A DNA stretch of 64,000 nt from Leptospira sp. (GTDB lineage Bacteria > Spirochaetota > Leptospiria > Leptospirales > Leptospiraceae): assembly GCA_027533185.1 (NCBI GenBank), contig JAPZTS010000005.1, positions 1-64,000 on the forward strand, read 5' to 3'. A model generated the notes under the pieces. That model did no database searches. It had not been told where the DNA came from and saw nothing but the letters and a program-made list of their open reading frames with translations. Shown here in pieces: positions 1-8,764 of this stretch (position 1 is the stretch's first letter; every line of letters starts with the position of its first letter). The translations under genes were made by a program, and so were the position numbers.

Positions 1-1135
1 TCTCAACGTAAAGTCTTCCATTTTTGCCCAATCGTTCTCGCAATGAATCATTTTGAATTAGATGATTTAGCATTAAAAAAAAGCTAATGTTATCACTATA
101 ATACAAGCCTCCTTGACAGCGATTTATATGCCCCACCATCACTTCTGAAATTGCATTTACTAAAACAGGTTTTTCATAGCTCCATGCTTCCATTATAGCT
201 ATTGAGAAACTTTCAAATGGAGAAGGATTAATTAATAAATTGGATTGAATTAAGAAATTTGATTTATCCTCTTCGGAAACAAATCCTGGAAAAAGTATAT
301 GTTGATATTTTTTAATATCTACATTGGAAGCTGACCCTAAGCAAATTAATTTGATTTCATTTGATTTAGAAATTTCTTTCCATTCAGTAAATTCGGATAA
401 TAACCGAGGGTATCCTTTTGCTGGTTCAATTCTGCCGATCGTTAAAATTTTAAAGCTTTCATCTATATCAATTCTATTGTTATTACTATGAATTTGAGAA
501 TGTACGTGACTAATATCGGGCAGAGGAATATATGTTCCTATCATCGAATAGTTTGTGATTCGATTGCTAAATTTATTTCGGTAAATATCTAGCTCTTCAG
601 GTGCATTAAAGCAATAAAAATAGTTTGGCAAATAGGTTCTTTTGAAAATAGGAAGATTTAAAACTGGTTCATCATGGAATGTAGGGACTACGATGAATGG
701 TATCTTAAGCAACGGGATAGAAAAAACAATTGGGTAATATAAATAGCCAACAAGGAAAATCAAATTAAATTCTTTTTGGTTTGATTCAATGTAATCTATG
801 AGATCAGGACAATATGGTCCTTGTTCAATTATAAATTTTTCTTCTAGATGGGGTTTAATATTATTTAGATTATTTAGACATGAATCCAACACAGAATTCA
901 TTTTTTTTATATTTCTCTCTCTCAATACCTTAAATCTAATAATTTTAATATTCTTATAGAAAGACTCTCCAGAATTTAATTCGTTTTTCCAAGATATGTA
1001 ATCTTTTGCCGTAGTTGTAGCTATCGTTATATCATGGTTTTGGGATAGAATATCGGCATAATCAAACGCTAATTTTTCAGCTCCACCAGCCGAGTTTGGC
1101 AAAAATCGAGAAGTGACAATCAGTATCTTTGCCAT
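1..1135 (-). CDS. Family 4 glycosyltransferase (3' end outside window)
   Basis: Transfers a sugar from a nucleotide-sugar donor to a growing glycan, probably the LPS O-antigen, given the neighbouring genes. About 378 residues are visible, starting MAKILIVTSRFLPNSAGGAE, the usual GT-B N-terminus with a glycine-rich acceptor loop. A 'TIGRIEPAKGYPRL' segment and a C-terminal 'NPSPFESFSIAIMEAW' segment (the E-x7-E donor-binding motif) mark GT4. The ATG lies two bases after the stop of the upstream minus-strand glycosyltransferase, so the genes are probably co-transcribed. The reading frame is still open at base 1, so a short C-terminal part is missing. Donor and acceptor cannot be told from sequence. 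Confidence 0.85.
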   Translation of the reverse strand, partial: MAKILIVTSRFLPNSAGGAEKLAFDYADILSQNHDITIATTTAKDYISWKNELNSGESFYKNIKIIRFKVLRERNIKKMNSVLDSCLNNLNNIKPHLEEKFIIEQGPYCPDLIDYIESNQKEFNLIFLVGYLYYPIVFSIPLLKIPFIVVPTFHDEPVLNLPIFKRTYLPNYFYCFNAPEELDIYRNKFSNRITNYSMIGTYIPLPDISHVHSQIHSNNNRIDIDESFKILTIGRIEPAKGYPRLLSEFTEWKEISKSNEIKLICLGSASNVDIKKYQHILFPGFVSEEDKSNFLIQSNLLINPSPFESFSIAIMEAWSYEKPVLVNAISEVMVGHINRCQGGLYYSDNISFFLMLNHLIQNDSLRERLGKNGRLYVE

Positions 1136-1137
1136 CG

Positions 1138-2187
1138 TTAAGATTTTATAGCTTCGAGAAGATTTTCAATATTTGATTTGGATCGAAACCTCTCCAGACG
1201 ATCATACTGACCATCTAAGATTTGCTCCAATTTTTTATGATCTAAAGCAATTGAATACAATTCAGAACATAGGAAATCAAAATTCTTCTCCTTAAATAGT
1301 AAACCTGAACCGTCCAAAGTTTCTTCGACAGCACCAGCTGCATACGCAAGAACGGGAAGACCAAAAAACATTGCTTCCATTAGGGGAACGCAAAAACCTT
1401 CATGTTCACTCATGGATACAAAAAAATCGCTGTTTAAGTAGTATTGCGTTAGAAGTGAGTCATTGACGTATGGGAGAATTTCTACTTCATTTAAAAGGTT
1501 AAGATGATGGATCATAAAACTCAATTCATCCAAATATGACTCTTGATTAGGATTACAAAATCCTATCATTCGAAGCTTTATGGGTATGTCATATTTATCC
1601 TTCCAGACACGAAGAAATCGAATCAGATCATCTTGCCGTTTGTTCGGGGCAATTCTTCCAACAAATAGGAGATTTATTTTGTTTTGGGTAGGCTTTACCC
1701 GCTTTGGTAGCAGATGGTGCCACTTTGAAAAATTTAGATGAAGGGGGAGTAGTTTTGGGTTGAAGAAACCATTTTCATTTAATTCTTGGAGGTTAAAATT
1801 TGAAACTGCGAAAAAATGATCAAAGTTTTTATTGATGATCTTAAGATCCTCCCTACCCATCCGAAGTAAGTATGAAAATTTTAAATCATACGGTAAAAAA
1901 TATTCTTCAGGAGTTACATTGTGATAGATAAGAATTTTTTTGTTAGGAAATTTCAGTATGAATTCGAGAACTTCTGAATGAATCGAATGGTGATAGATCA
2001 GAATATCATCTTTTTTAATTTTAGCTGAACCAATTTTGTTAGCATATTTTTTATCGAATGAGAATACATTTTCAGCAAATATTGTGCCCTTATAACCCTG
2101 CAAACCTAAAAGTCTTTTAAGTTCTAACATTTCTTGTGAGATTGCATCACCTAACTGAAAGCCTGCGGCAAATTGATGAATATTCAT
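1138..2187 (-). CDS. Family 4 glycosyltransferase
   Basis: A 349-residue cytoplasmic GT-B glycosyltransferase. The donor-binding part is clear: 'FVGRIAPNKRQ' near residues 175-185 and 'EHEGFCVPLMEA' at 261-272, giving the E263-x7-E271 pair of GT4 enzymes. The N-terminal half is shorter than in many GT4 proteins and contains 'HHSIH' and 'HNVTP' motifs. It is clearly paralogous to the next upstream gene, which shares the SMSEHEGFC block and the following Gly-Ala-rich segment. The start overlaps that gene's stop by four bases (translational coupling). Probable role in O-antigen or another surface glycan; the linkage formed is unknown. Confidence 0.85.
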   Translation of the reverse strand: MNIHQFAAGFQLGDAISQEMLELKRLLGLQGYKGTIFAENVFSFDKKYANKIGSAKIKKDDILIYHHSIHSEVLEFILKFPNKKILIYHNVTPEEYFLPYDLKFSYLLRMGREDLKIINKNFDHFFAVSNFNLQELNENGFFNPKLLPLHLNFSKWHHLLPKRVKPTQNKINLLFVGRIAPNKRQDDLIRFLRVWKDKYDIPIKLRMIGFCNPNQESYLDELSFMIHHLNLLNEVEILPYVNDSLLTQYYLNSDFFVSMSEHEGFCVPLMEAMFFGLPVLAYAAGAVEETLDGSGLLFKEKNFDFLCSELYSIALDHKKLEQILDGQYDRLERFRSKSNIENLLEAIKS

Positions 2188-3260
2188 CTACCAATTTCCT
2201 CTAAATTTTTTGCTAATTCAATTTCCCAGGGAAAGGCGTTGTAAAAATTAAGTGCATCTGACTGAGACTTAATTAGTGATTGTTTCAATTTTGGATTAGT
2301 GAGGATTGATTTAATATCTTTTTTTAGTCGATAGTAATCCTTTTCATTAAAAAGTAATCCGCCACCATTCATGGTTTGCGGAATTGCACCTGCAGAATAT
2401 GCAAAAACAGGAATTCCCATTCCAAATGCTTCTAGAATTGGAAGACAGAAACCTTCATGTTCACTCATCGAAACAAACGCGCTAACTTTTGATAGTAACT
2501 CTAAAACCTCATCATCCGATTTGCCTTGCAAAAATAAAACTCGATTCTCGACACCTGTTGCAATTGTTTTACGTCGTAAAAAATCGAAATAACCATCGAA
2601 CGCGCCTATTATGTTTCCTACACAGTAGAGTTTAGCATTTGGAAAGTCATTCACCCAAACAGAAAAAAATTCAATCAAATCTTCCCAGGCTTTTTGAGGT
2701 GAATACCTTCCAATAAAGATTATGTTGCCCTCATCAATTGAATGTTGTTTTGTTTGGCTTTTCGTTTCTTGGTATTTTTTACAAATTGGCAGAATTGTTG
2801 GATTCTTAAAATTTAAATCAGATATAACAGAATAATTGAAACTCGAATCACACCAGATTGCATCACAAAAAATGGAAAAACTAGCAAGTTCTAAATAAGA
2901 AAGGGATTCAAATTTAGCCATTGCCGCATAGATTTCTGGTGTAGTTGTATGTTCATAAAACATTGCAGGCGTAATGTTATGAAACCGTAAGATTTTTTTC
3001 CCAAAAAGTTTGTAGAATAGATCATAGGGATACCCCGTTCCACCATAGTGTAGAATATGCACATCGGATTCAGAACTTGTTACGTGCAAATTTTCTAAAG
3101 TATGAAATTTTACGTTCGGGATTTCTTTTCCCGATCTAGGTATTCTCGTGATAAAATGACATTCATAACCTAAGTTGTGAAATTTCTGAGCAAGTCCAAT
3201 GGCATCATTTCCTACTCCATCGGAATCCTTTAACTCATCCAGGTGTTGGAATAACTTCAT
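2184..3260 (-). CDS. Family 4 glycosyltransferase
   Basis: A 358-residue GT-B enzyme paralogous to its downstream neighbour. The donor site shows 'FIGRYSPQKAWEDL' near residues 182-195 and 'SEHEGFCLPILEAF' with E269-x7-E277. The N-terminus has 'DGVGNDAIGLAQ', the usual loop after the first strand of this fold. Its stop overlaps the start of the next glycosyltransferase by four bases and its start overlaps the stop of the methyltransferase-like gene by four bases, so four genes form one tightly coupled unit transcribed leftwards. Substrate unknown; LPS/O-antigen assembly is inferred from context. Confidence 0.85.
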   Translation of the reverse strand: MKLFQHLDELKDSDGVGNDAIGLAQKFHNLGYECHFITRIPRSGKEIPNVKFHTLENLHVTSSESDVHILHYGGTGYPYDLFYKLFGKKILRFHNITPAMFYEHTTTPEIYAAMAKFESLSYLELASFSIFCDAIWCDSSFNYSVISDLNFKNPTILPICKKYQETKSQTKQHSIDEGNIIFIGRYSPQKAWEDLIEFFSVWVNDFPNAKLYCVGNIIGAFDGYFDFLRRKTIATGVENRVLFLQGKSDDEVLELLSKVSAFVSMSEHEGFCLPILEAFGMGIPVFAYSAGAIPQTMNGGGLLFNEKDYYRLKKDIKSILTNPKLKQSLIKSQSDALNFYNAFPWEIELAKNLEEIGR

Positions 3261-4258
3261 CCTTTTGCTTTTGTGAATCTAAAAATAAGCTGATCTAATT
3301 TAGAAGAAAGATTTCTTTCTTCAACAAACCCGAGTCTATTCATATAGTCTGACAGTTCTTTCAAATTAATCGTACATAACTGAGATTCAATAAATGGACT
3401 ATTCTGTGATAGCTTTTTTTCATGTATCATAAAGTATAAGTGAAAGCCATTACTCATATTAGATGATAATTCACTAAATAACTTTTCTAAAAATAAGGCA
3501 GGGAATGTTCCAAGAGGTTTGTTTATTATAACATCTGATTCTTTGGGCAAATACCCATTGAGTGGGAAGGTAGATTCGATTTTTTGAATATTGGCAGTGA
3601 CTCTTTTGCGAATTAATTCTGTTTGTAATTCACTATGGCTAAAACTTTGAAATTTATACTTATGAATAGAACACTGTTTTAGCAGTTCACCCCATTCCGG
3701 AAAAAGCACAGAAATACTTTTGGATTCTTTTAAATCTTGAATCACGTTTGACCAATCTTCATCAAGACCTGAATCAACAAAATACTCACTAGTAGCCCAT
3801 CCAAAACCAAGCCCTATATCTTTTGTTTTACTTTGAAGCAGATGGTCTCTATAAAATCCGTCAAATCGTTTCTCTAATTGGTTCATCCGTTTGCCCAATC
3901 GAACGAGCTCATGCAAAACGGAAAAGAAGGCACGTATCCGATTTTCAGAAAGTTTTTTGTCCACGAGTGAATAAACTGAAATGATTCTCAAAATGACGTA
4001 CTTGATCGGTCCTTTTATAAACCAAAGCTTTGGGTTTGTAAATTTTGGAGCTGAAATTCCTTTTTCAAAAAGATGGGCCGTACCCGCTGGGTCAAATTTG
4101 CGAAAACCTGCGGGAGACTCCGGTTTGTAACTCAGCTTTGTTAATTCATTTAAGTCTATCGACTCTTTGGGATTGCGGGGGATCTTTGATTCAATCTCAC
4201 GAACGATTTCTGATACATTTAACTGTGGGCCTCTGATTTCGAGAAAAGGATTCGTCAT
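3257..4258 (-). CDS. Methyltransferase-like protein of the glycan cluster
   Basis: About 333 residues from the ATG at 4256-4258, which follows a purine-rich ribosome site; the frame is open 35 codons further upstream, but that extension would overlap the divergent rmd promoter region and reads like non-coding sequence. The C-terminal 'LKELSDYMNRLGFVEERN' resembles the end of SAM-dependent methyltransferases of polysaccharide clusters, and the middle has a helical stretch (about 120-165). A clear SAM-binding glycine motif is not visible, so it may be degenerate or only methyltransferase-shaped. It is the first gene of the four-gene minus-strand glycosyltransferase unit. Function assignment is tentative. 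Confidence 0.6.
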   Translation of the reverse strand: MTNPFLEIRGPQLNVSEIVREIESKIPRNPKESIDLNELTKLSYKPESPAGFRKFDPAGTAHLFEKGISAPKFTNPKLWFIKGPIKYVILRIISVYSLVDKKLSENRIRAFFSVLHELVRLGKRMNQLEKRFDGFYRDHLLQSKTKDIGLGFGWATSEYFVDSGLDEDWSNVIQDLKESKSISVLFPEWGELLKQCSIHKYKFQSFSHSELQTELIRKRVTANIQKIESTFPLNGYLPKESDVIINKPLGTFPALFLEKLFSELSSNMSNGFHLYFMIHEKKLSQNSPFIESQLCTINLKELSDYMNRLGFVEERNLSSKLDQLIFRFTKAKG

Positions 4259-4365
4259 GAATTTTGCTTCTTCTTCCACAGTTTTCTTTCTTTTGTTGAG
4301 AGCATTTGAAAAATTGGGAGAATGGCAAGAAAATCTTCGAACTGGATCGCATTTTTCCCTCACAT

Positions 4366-5268
4366 ATGAAAAAAAAACAAATTCTTGTCACCGGTTCCAG
4401 CGGTTTTGTCGGAACTTTCCTTTTGCCAGCTCTGATCGAGACAAGTAATTACGAAATCCATAGTTTTACCGGTGATATTCGTGATAGATCCATAGTCGAG
4501 AATCAGATTCAATCATCAGATCCTGATTTTGTCGTCCATTTAGCGGCTCAAGCGTTTGTGCCTATTGCAATCAAGAATCCATGGGAAACGGAAGAGATCA
4601 ACGTTCGCGGCACTTTAAATCTCTTAGAAGGCCTCCATCAGAATCAAAAGCCTGTCAAAATGCTCTATGTGTCGTCAGCAGATGTTTATGGAAAGCAACG
4701 CATTGAAGACTTACCGCTCCGAGAAGATCTAATTCCAAACCCAGTAAATCCTTATGCCGGAAGTAAACTTGCGGCAGAATCATATTGTCGCCAATATTCG
4801 CATTACAGCCCGTATGTATCAGTAGTTATTGCGAGACCTTTTAATCATATTGGAATCGGACAAAGAAAAGAGTTCGTGATTCCAAATTTTTGCCATCAAA
4901 TCATTCAGGCAAAAAAACTTGGTAACTCCAAAATCAAAATAGGTGATTTATCTCCTACCCGAGATTTTTCGCATGTAAAAGATATTGTTTCTGGTTATAT
5001 TCATCTATTAGAAAAAGGTAAATCGGGAGAGATTTACAATATTTGTTCCGGGGAAGAGAAGAGTATCCGTTTTATGTTAGATTCTCTAATAAAAATATCA
5101 AAAACTAGTGTTGAACCAGAAGTAGATATAGAAAGAATTCGTGCATCGGAAACTTCCCGAGTATTTGGTGACAATTCTAAACTTAAAGAACTCGGTTGGC
5201 TACCTAGCTTCCAACTCCAAGATACGCTCTTAGAAATTTATTCGAGTATCGAAAAAGAATTAAACTAA
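4366..5268 (+). CDS. rmd: GDP-4-dehydro-6-deoxy-D-mannose reductase
   Basis: Short-chain dehydrogenase of the extended (epimerase/dehydratase) type, 300 residues. From the ATG at 4366: NAD(P)-binding 'GSSGFVG' at 10-16, 'VSSADVYG' at 102-109, and the catalytic Y130-x3-K134 in 'NPYAGSKLAAE'. The later 'ARPFNHIGIGQ' and 'YNICSGEEKSIR' segments are typical of Rmd, which makes GDP-D-rhamnose from GDP-4-keto-6-deoxymannose. The frame continues 20 codons upstream, but MKKKQILVTG is the natural start. It is divergent from the glycosyltransferase unit, which fits supply of a deoxysugar donor. A related reductase (Tyv, RmlD-like) is possible but less likely. Confidence 0.82.
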   Translation: MKKKQILVTGSSGFVGTFLLPALIETSNYEIHSFTGDIRDRSIVENQIQSSDPDFVVHLAAQAFVPIAIKNPWETEEINVRGTLNLLEGLHQNQKPVKMLYVSSADVYGKQRIEDLPLREDLIPNPVNPYAGSKLAAESYCRQYSHYSPYVSVVIARPFNHIGIGQRKEFVIPNFCHQIIQAKKLGNSKIKIGDLSPTRDFSHVKDIVSGYIHLLEKGKSGEIYNICSGEEKSIRFMLDSLIKISKTSVEPEVDIERIRASETSRVFGDNSKLKELGWLPSFQLQDTLLEIYSSIEKELN

Positions 5269-6428
5269 TTTCTGCAAGATGTTCTGATTTTTTCCCATTC
5301 AGCTTTGGAAACTATTTCTTTTTTGACAGCTTTTGTTTCATCAGGGATGATTTTCTTTAGATCATCAATCCTATCCTTTGTGGCTGGGTGGGTGCTTAGC
5401 AACTTTGCGATATCAATGTTCAAATGATCCTTCGATTTTTCTGTTTCAGAATCAGTTTCCTCTTCTTCTGCTTCTAATACCATCATTCTCTCGAAAAACG
5501 TCAAAAGTCCTTTAGTAGTGAAATTCTTATTTTTTAAAAATTCAATCGATGTACGATCTGCTTCTCTTTCAAAATCGCGTGAATATTTTAGCAGCAAAGC
5601 CGCAGATCCAATTTCAGTTAACGTTTCGGCAATTTGGTAATCAGCGAGTCCAGGACCAATTAAAATACTGACCGCAAAAGTGGTGCCAAGTGCTTTTGTT
5701 AGGTTCCGAATATGGTGTCTTTTTTCGATGTGTGCAATTTCGTGAGATAGAACACCAATAACTTCCGCCTGATTTTTGGCTTCGCCAATAAGACCAGAAA
5801 AAAAATAGATCTGTCCGTTAGAGAGCGCAAACGCATTCGGTTCGTCTCTCCTTATGATGGACACTTTATATTTGTAGGCACTATTTTTGGGAACGAATTC
5901 TTTTAATGCGAGTTCGAAGAATCTATTTGCTTCTTTAGCTTCACAGACTTTCAACTGACTGGCTATTTCCTGTTGAAATTTCTCTCCAAGTGAATGGTCT
6001 ACATCCTTTGGGATTAGATATGGCACATACTCCAAACTTTTTGTATACGCGAATCCGATTCCAGTTGAAATACAAATCGCAATAGTCGCTAAAACAAAGA
6101 TATTTGTTTCTCGAATGCGCGCGGTCAGAGACTTCCATCCTCCAGCACTTTTTTGGGTTTGGATCCATTCTCTTTCGAAGAATTTTCCGTCATTCACATC
6201 ACAAAAAATCTCTAAAACGGGACTTTCTTTGTGTTCATCTCGAAATAGGGTGAATCGAACTCCTTTGGGAATTCTGGAAAAACTTTCAAAATTTTGAAGC
6301 GCTAGAGTATACGTGTACTGATTTGATACGAAGCTTAGGATAGGATTTTGAAATCGAACAGTTCCCAATTCGGGAACTGCTGAAGCTCCATTAAAATAGC
6401 GAGCCGAATAACTTTGATCTAGTGTCAA
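5265..6428 (-). CDS. M48-family metallopeptidase with N-terminal accessory domain
   Basis: A 387-residue membrane-anchored zinc protease. Residues 1-100 form a small N-terminal domain like the one found on M48 proteases that sit next to YjgN-type genes; one transmembrane helix lies at about 108-128; the peptidase domain follows, with H229-E-I-A-H233 and a downstream E-x-E-A-D segment at 287-291 for the third zinc ligand. A TM-like hydrophobic stretch (about 250-262) sits between them. It is encoded four bases after the DUF898 gene, a recurrent pairing, and probably acts in membrane protein quality control. Its stop overlaps the convergent rmd stop by four bases. Confidence 0.85.
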   Translation of the reverse strand: MTLDQSYSARYFNGASAVPELGTVRFQNPILSFVSNQYTYTLALQNFESFSRIPKGVRFTLFRDEHKESPVLEIFCDVNDGKFFEREWIQTQKSAGGWKSLTARIRETNIFVLATIAICISTGIGFAYTKSLEYVPYLIPKDVDHSLGEKFQQEIASQLKVCEAKEANRFFELALKEFVPKNSAYKYKVSIIRRDEPNAFALSNGQIYFFSGLIGEAKNQAEVIGVLSHEIAHIEKRHHIRNLTKALGTTFAVSILIGPGLADYQIAETLTEIGSAALLLKYSRDFEREADRTSIEFLKNKNFTTKGLLTFFERMMVLEAEEEETDSETEKSKDHLNIDIAKLLSTHPATKDRIDDLKKIIPDETKAVKKEIVSKAEWEKIRTSCRN

Positions 6429-6431
6429 GGC

Positions 6432-7388
6432 TTAGGATATAAAAGATTCAAATGCATCGGCCAGTGCATCCAAACCTTCCGCCGTAGCGTTGGCATTCGT
6501 ATCTGTCTTCGCTGTGATAGTTGAAAAATCAACTTCTGTCTCAAGACTGATAGATTCGTATAACATCTTATCTATATAGACTATTGCCCAGGCAAATCCA
6601 ATGCCTAAAGTGAAAAAGATTAAGATGTAAGCCAATAGAAAATGTAAAAATACGTTACCGCCAGTCAAATCGGATTGAAATCTTTTTCCTTGGAAGCTTG
6701 TGTGATTCCAAATGTAATTTCTTACCTCGGCAAAATACCAAGGGTAGTAAATGCCTAAGGTCACGATAATCAAAAAAAAGCCTTTTAAAAACATAAAAAA
6801 CATTTCTTGTCCATCTGCCTGGAATCCAAAATTAGTATTTCCATATCGTGTTTTACTTTTCAAATATGCTTCTTTTTCCACATAGAACCAAGGATAGTAA
6901 ATGCCTAAAGTAATAGCTGTTAGGAGAATTCCTTTTGCATAAATTTTAGCGACTTCTAAAATTTTACCATCAAATCCGAATCTGAGATTACGATATCCAG
7001 TTCTGGAAGTAATATATTTTGTTCCACCGACGACAATGACTGGAACGAGAGCAAGGAAAACAGCAAGTGTCAAAACAACAGAAACAATGGATGAAAGATA
7101 AGGAATGGGAAGGAAACTCACCAAATACGTGATAGCTAGGTTGAATGCATAAAGGCCAATTAAGATAAGGGCCGCTTTCAGGAAACCGATGAAACGTTCT
7201 TTACCAGAACCATGAAACGAAAGTCTCTCTCCGGCCCACTCTATATTCTCTGCAATAAACTTTTGGACGTTTGTCTTTGCCCAAAAGCTGTAAATCCCTA
7301 ATGTCACGATCGTGAGAAAGATATTTTTGAGCATGATTACGAATAAGCCTGCTCCACTCGCATGGTATTGAATTCGGTTATTTTCCAT
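6432..7388 (-). CDS. DUF898 (YjgN-type) integral membrane protein
   Basis: A 318-residue multi-pass membrane protein with the repeated family signature: three copies of a hydrophobic block of the type 'LGIYYPWFYVE' each preceded by a 'F.G.G.E' type loop (around residues 33-60, 150-190 and 215-250). This internal repetition is typical of DUF898/YjgN. Molecular function of the family is unknown. A good ribosome site (AGGAAAC) precedes the ATG. It forms a two-gene operon with the M48 protease downstream, so it may be the substrate-handling or membrane partner of that protease (inference). Confidence 0.85.
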   Translation of the reverse strand: MENNRIQYHASGAGLFVIMLKNIFLTIVTLGIYSFWAKTNVQKFIAENIEWAGERLSFHGSGKERFIGFLKAALILIGLYAFNLAITYLVSFLPIPYLSSIVSVVLTLAVFLALVPVIVVGGTKYITSRTGYRNLRFGFDGKILEVAKIYAKGILLTAITLGIYYPWFYVEKEAYLKSKTRYGNTNFGFQADGQEMFFMFLKGFFLIIVTLGIYYPWYFAEVRNYIWNHTSFQGKRFQSDLTGGNVFLHFLLAYILIFFTLGIGFAWAIVYIDKMLYESISLETEVDFSTITAKTDTNANATAEGLDALADAFESFIS

Positions 7389-7535
7389 AAGTTTCCTGGT
7401 TTTGATGAGTTTGAAGGACTACTATATTGAATAAAAGATATCTCCGTAAAGAAAATATTTGAAATGACGTTCTAAGTTTATCATTTTTTTTCTGCACTCG
7501 AACTAGTAAGGTTAACTGCCAGTCTATTGTACGGT

Positions 7536-7820
7536 ATGCGTACATTTCGAATCCCCTTCCTAATGCTCTTGAGCTATGGTGTAATTTTCGCTCAGCCTGG
7601 ACAAGAGTTACCTCCAAGTTTAGGAGATCTTAAGGGACAGGACAAATCCGTTCGCCAACCACCTGAAAGAAAGGATAAAAAAGGTTGTTGTAAGATAAAA
7701 TACCCCGCGGGTGGGTATGACTTCTTTTTGGCAACGGAATCTGAATGTCGTTCCAGTTTATACTTTGATCGATTTTTAGGAGAAAAGAATACGTTATGCT
7801 TTCGTTGGGAAGAGGATTAG
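7536..7820 (+). CDS. Small secreted cysteine-containing protein, unknown function
   Basis: 94 residues from the ATG at 7536 (a TTG three codons upstream is an alternative). Residues 1-19 form a signal peptide (MRTFRIPFLMLLSYGVIFAQ), followed by a Pro/Gln/charged linker and a C-terminal half with four cysteines (a CC pair, then two single ones), which suggests disulfides in the periplasm or outside. No family recognised. Its last 25 bases overlap the start of the patatin-like gene, so the two are probably co-expressed; it might be a partner of that lipase, but nothing in the sequence proves this. Confidence 0.6.
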   Translation: MRTFRIPFLMLLSYGVIFAQPGQELPPSLGDLKGQDKSVRQPPERKDKKGCCKIKYPAGGYDFFLATESECRSSLYFDRFLGEKNTLCFRWEED

Positions 7821-8764
7821 CAGAAATTGATTTCATGGGTGTCCGTGATCAAGTTCTTCTTACACTAAATCGTTTTATTCCTGTATATGATGCTTCCTTG
7901 GCTATCGCCGGTGGAGGTTGTAAGGCATTCTACGCGTTAGGCGTTGGCAAGACGTTACGAGAATGGGGAGTTCGGTTTACCGAAATATCTGGTGTTTCGG
8001 CTGGTGCTGCAATGGCTCTTTGTATCTTATCCCAAACAGAAGAAGAGTCGGTTGAATACTTCGAAGAGATTACAAAACGTAATTCAAAGAACTTTCATTT
8101 TTCCAATCTGTTACGCGGCGAATCCACGTTTCCACATGAAGATATGTACCGACGAACCATTCGGTTTGGAATGAGATTTGATCGAGTTTTAGCATCCGGT
8201 GCAAAAGTTCTTATTCATTCTGTAAGGGCTTATCCAAAAGAAAATTCTCTTCAGAATAAATTTCGCTTAGCGAGATTGATTTCTGAGACGGGAAGAGCCT
8301 TCCTTTTAGATGATCGCGATAGATCAGAAGGAATCCCTGCAAATCGGACAGATGAGATGATCAAAAAATGGAATATGGAAGACGTAGATTTTACGGAAAA
8401 GGATTTCACAAATCCAGAGATGATCGAACAGTTTATTCTCAACTCTTCTTCTATCCCTCCCATTGTGGACTTTCAATCGGTCAATAATGAATACTATTTT
8501 GATGGGGGACTTACCAATAATATGGTGATAGAAAAATTTTCTCCAGGCGCAAAGATTATAGGCATCCATTACGAACCAAACACGATTGTTGGTAAAGATC
8601 CGGAACTTCTTGGTCGCACGTTTCTGCTGAAACCTTCAAGGGCACTGCCAATTACATCTTTTGACTACACAAATCCTAAAGGTGTTAGAGAAACATACGA
8701 GCTCGGAAAATCCGATGCATTAGAAAAGAAGGAAGAGATTCTAGACTATCTGATTAAAGACTAA
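7796..8764 (+). CDS. Patatin-like phospholipase
   Basis: A 322-residue serine lipid hydrolase. The oxyanion-hole glycine motif 'GGGCKAFYALG' is at about 39-49, the nucleophile elbow G66-V-S68-A-G70 follows, and the second catalytic residue is D236 in 'YYFDGGLTNN'. This is the Ser-Asp dyad of bacterial patatins. No signal peptide is seen, so it is probably cytoplasmic or delivered by another route. The start lies inside the end of the small secreted protein gene; an AGGAG is 12 bases before it, and a later Met (residue 14) is an alternative start. It converges with the aminotransferase gene, the two overlapping by 24 bases. Confidence 0.85.
   Translation: MLSLGRGLAEIDFMGVRDQVLLTLNRFIPVYDASLAIAGGGCKAFYALGVGKTLREWGVRFTEISGVSAGAAMALCILSQTEEESVEYFEEITKRNSKNFHFSNLLRGESTFPHEDMYRRTIRFGMRFDRVLASGAKVLIHSVRAYPKENSLQNKFRLARLISETGRAFLLDDRDRSEGIPANRTDEMIKKWNMEDVDFTEKDFTNPEMIEQFILNSSSIPPIVDFQSVNNEYYFDGGLTNNMVIEKFSPGAKIIGIHYEPNTIVGKDPELLGRTFLLKPSRALPITSFDYTNPKGVRETYELGKSDALEKKEEILDYLIKD

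Noticed and set aside
4259..4363. 35-codon N-terminal extension of the methyltransferase-like gene
   Set aside because: The extension begins next to the rmd start, reads like non-coding sequence, and the inner ATG at 4258 has a better purine-rich upstream site.
7378..7617. 79-residue minus-strand ORF across the DUF898/secreted-protein intergenic region
   Set aside because: Its composition looks random, it overlaps the promoter region and the start of the plus-strand signal-peptide gene, and it has no ribosome site or family.
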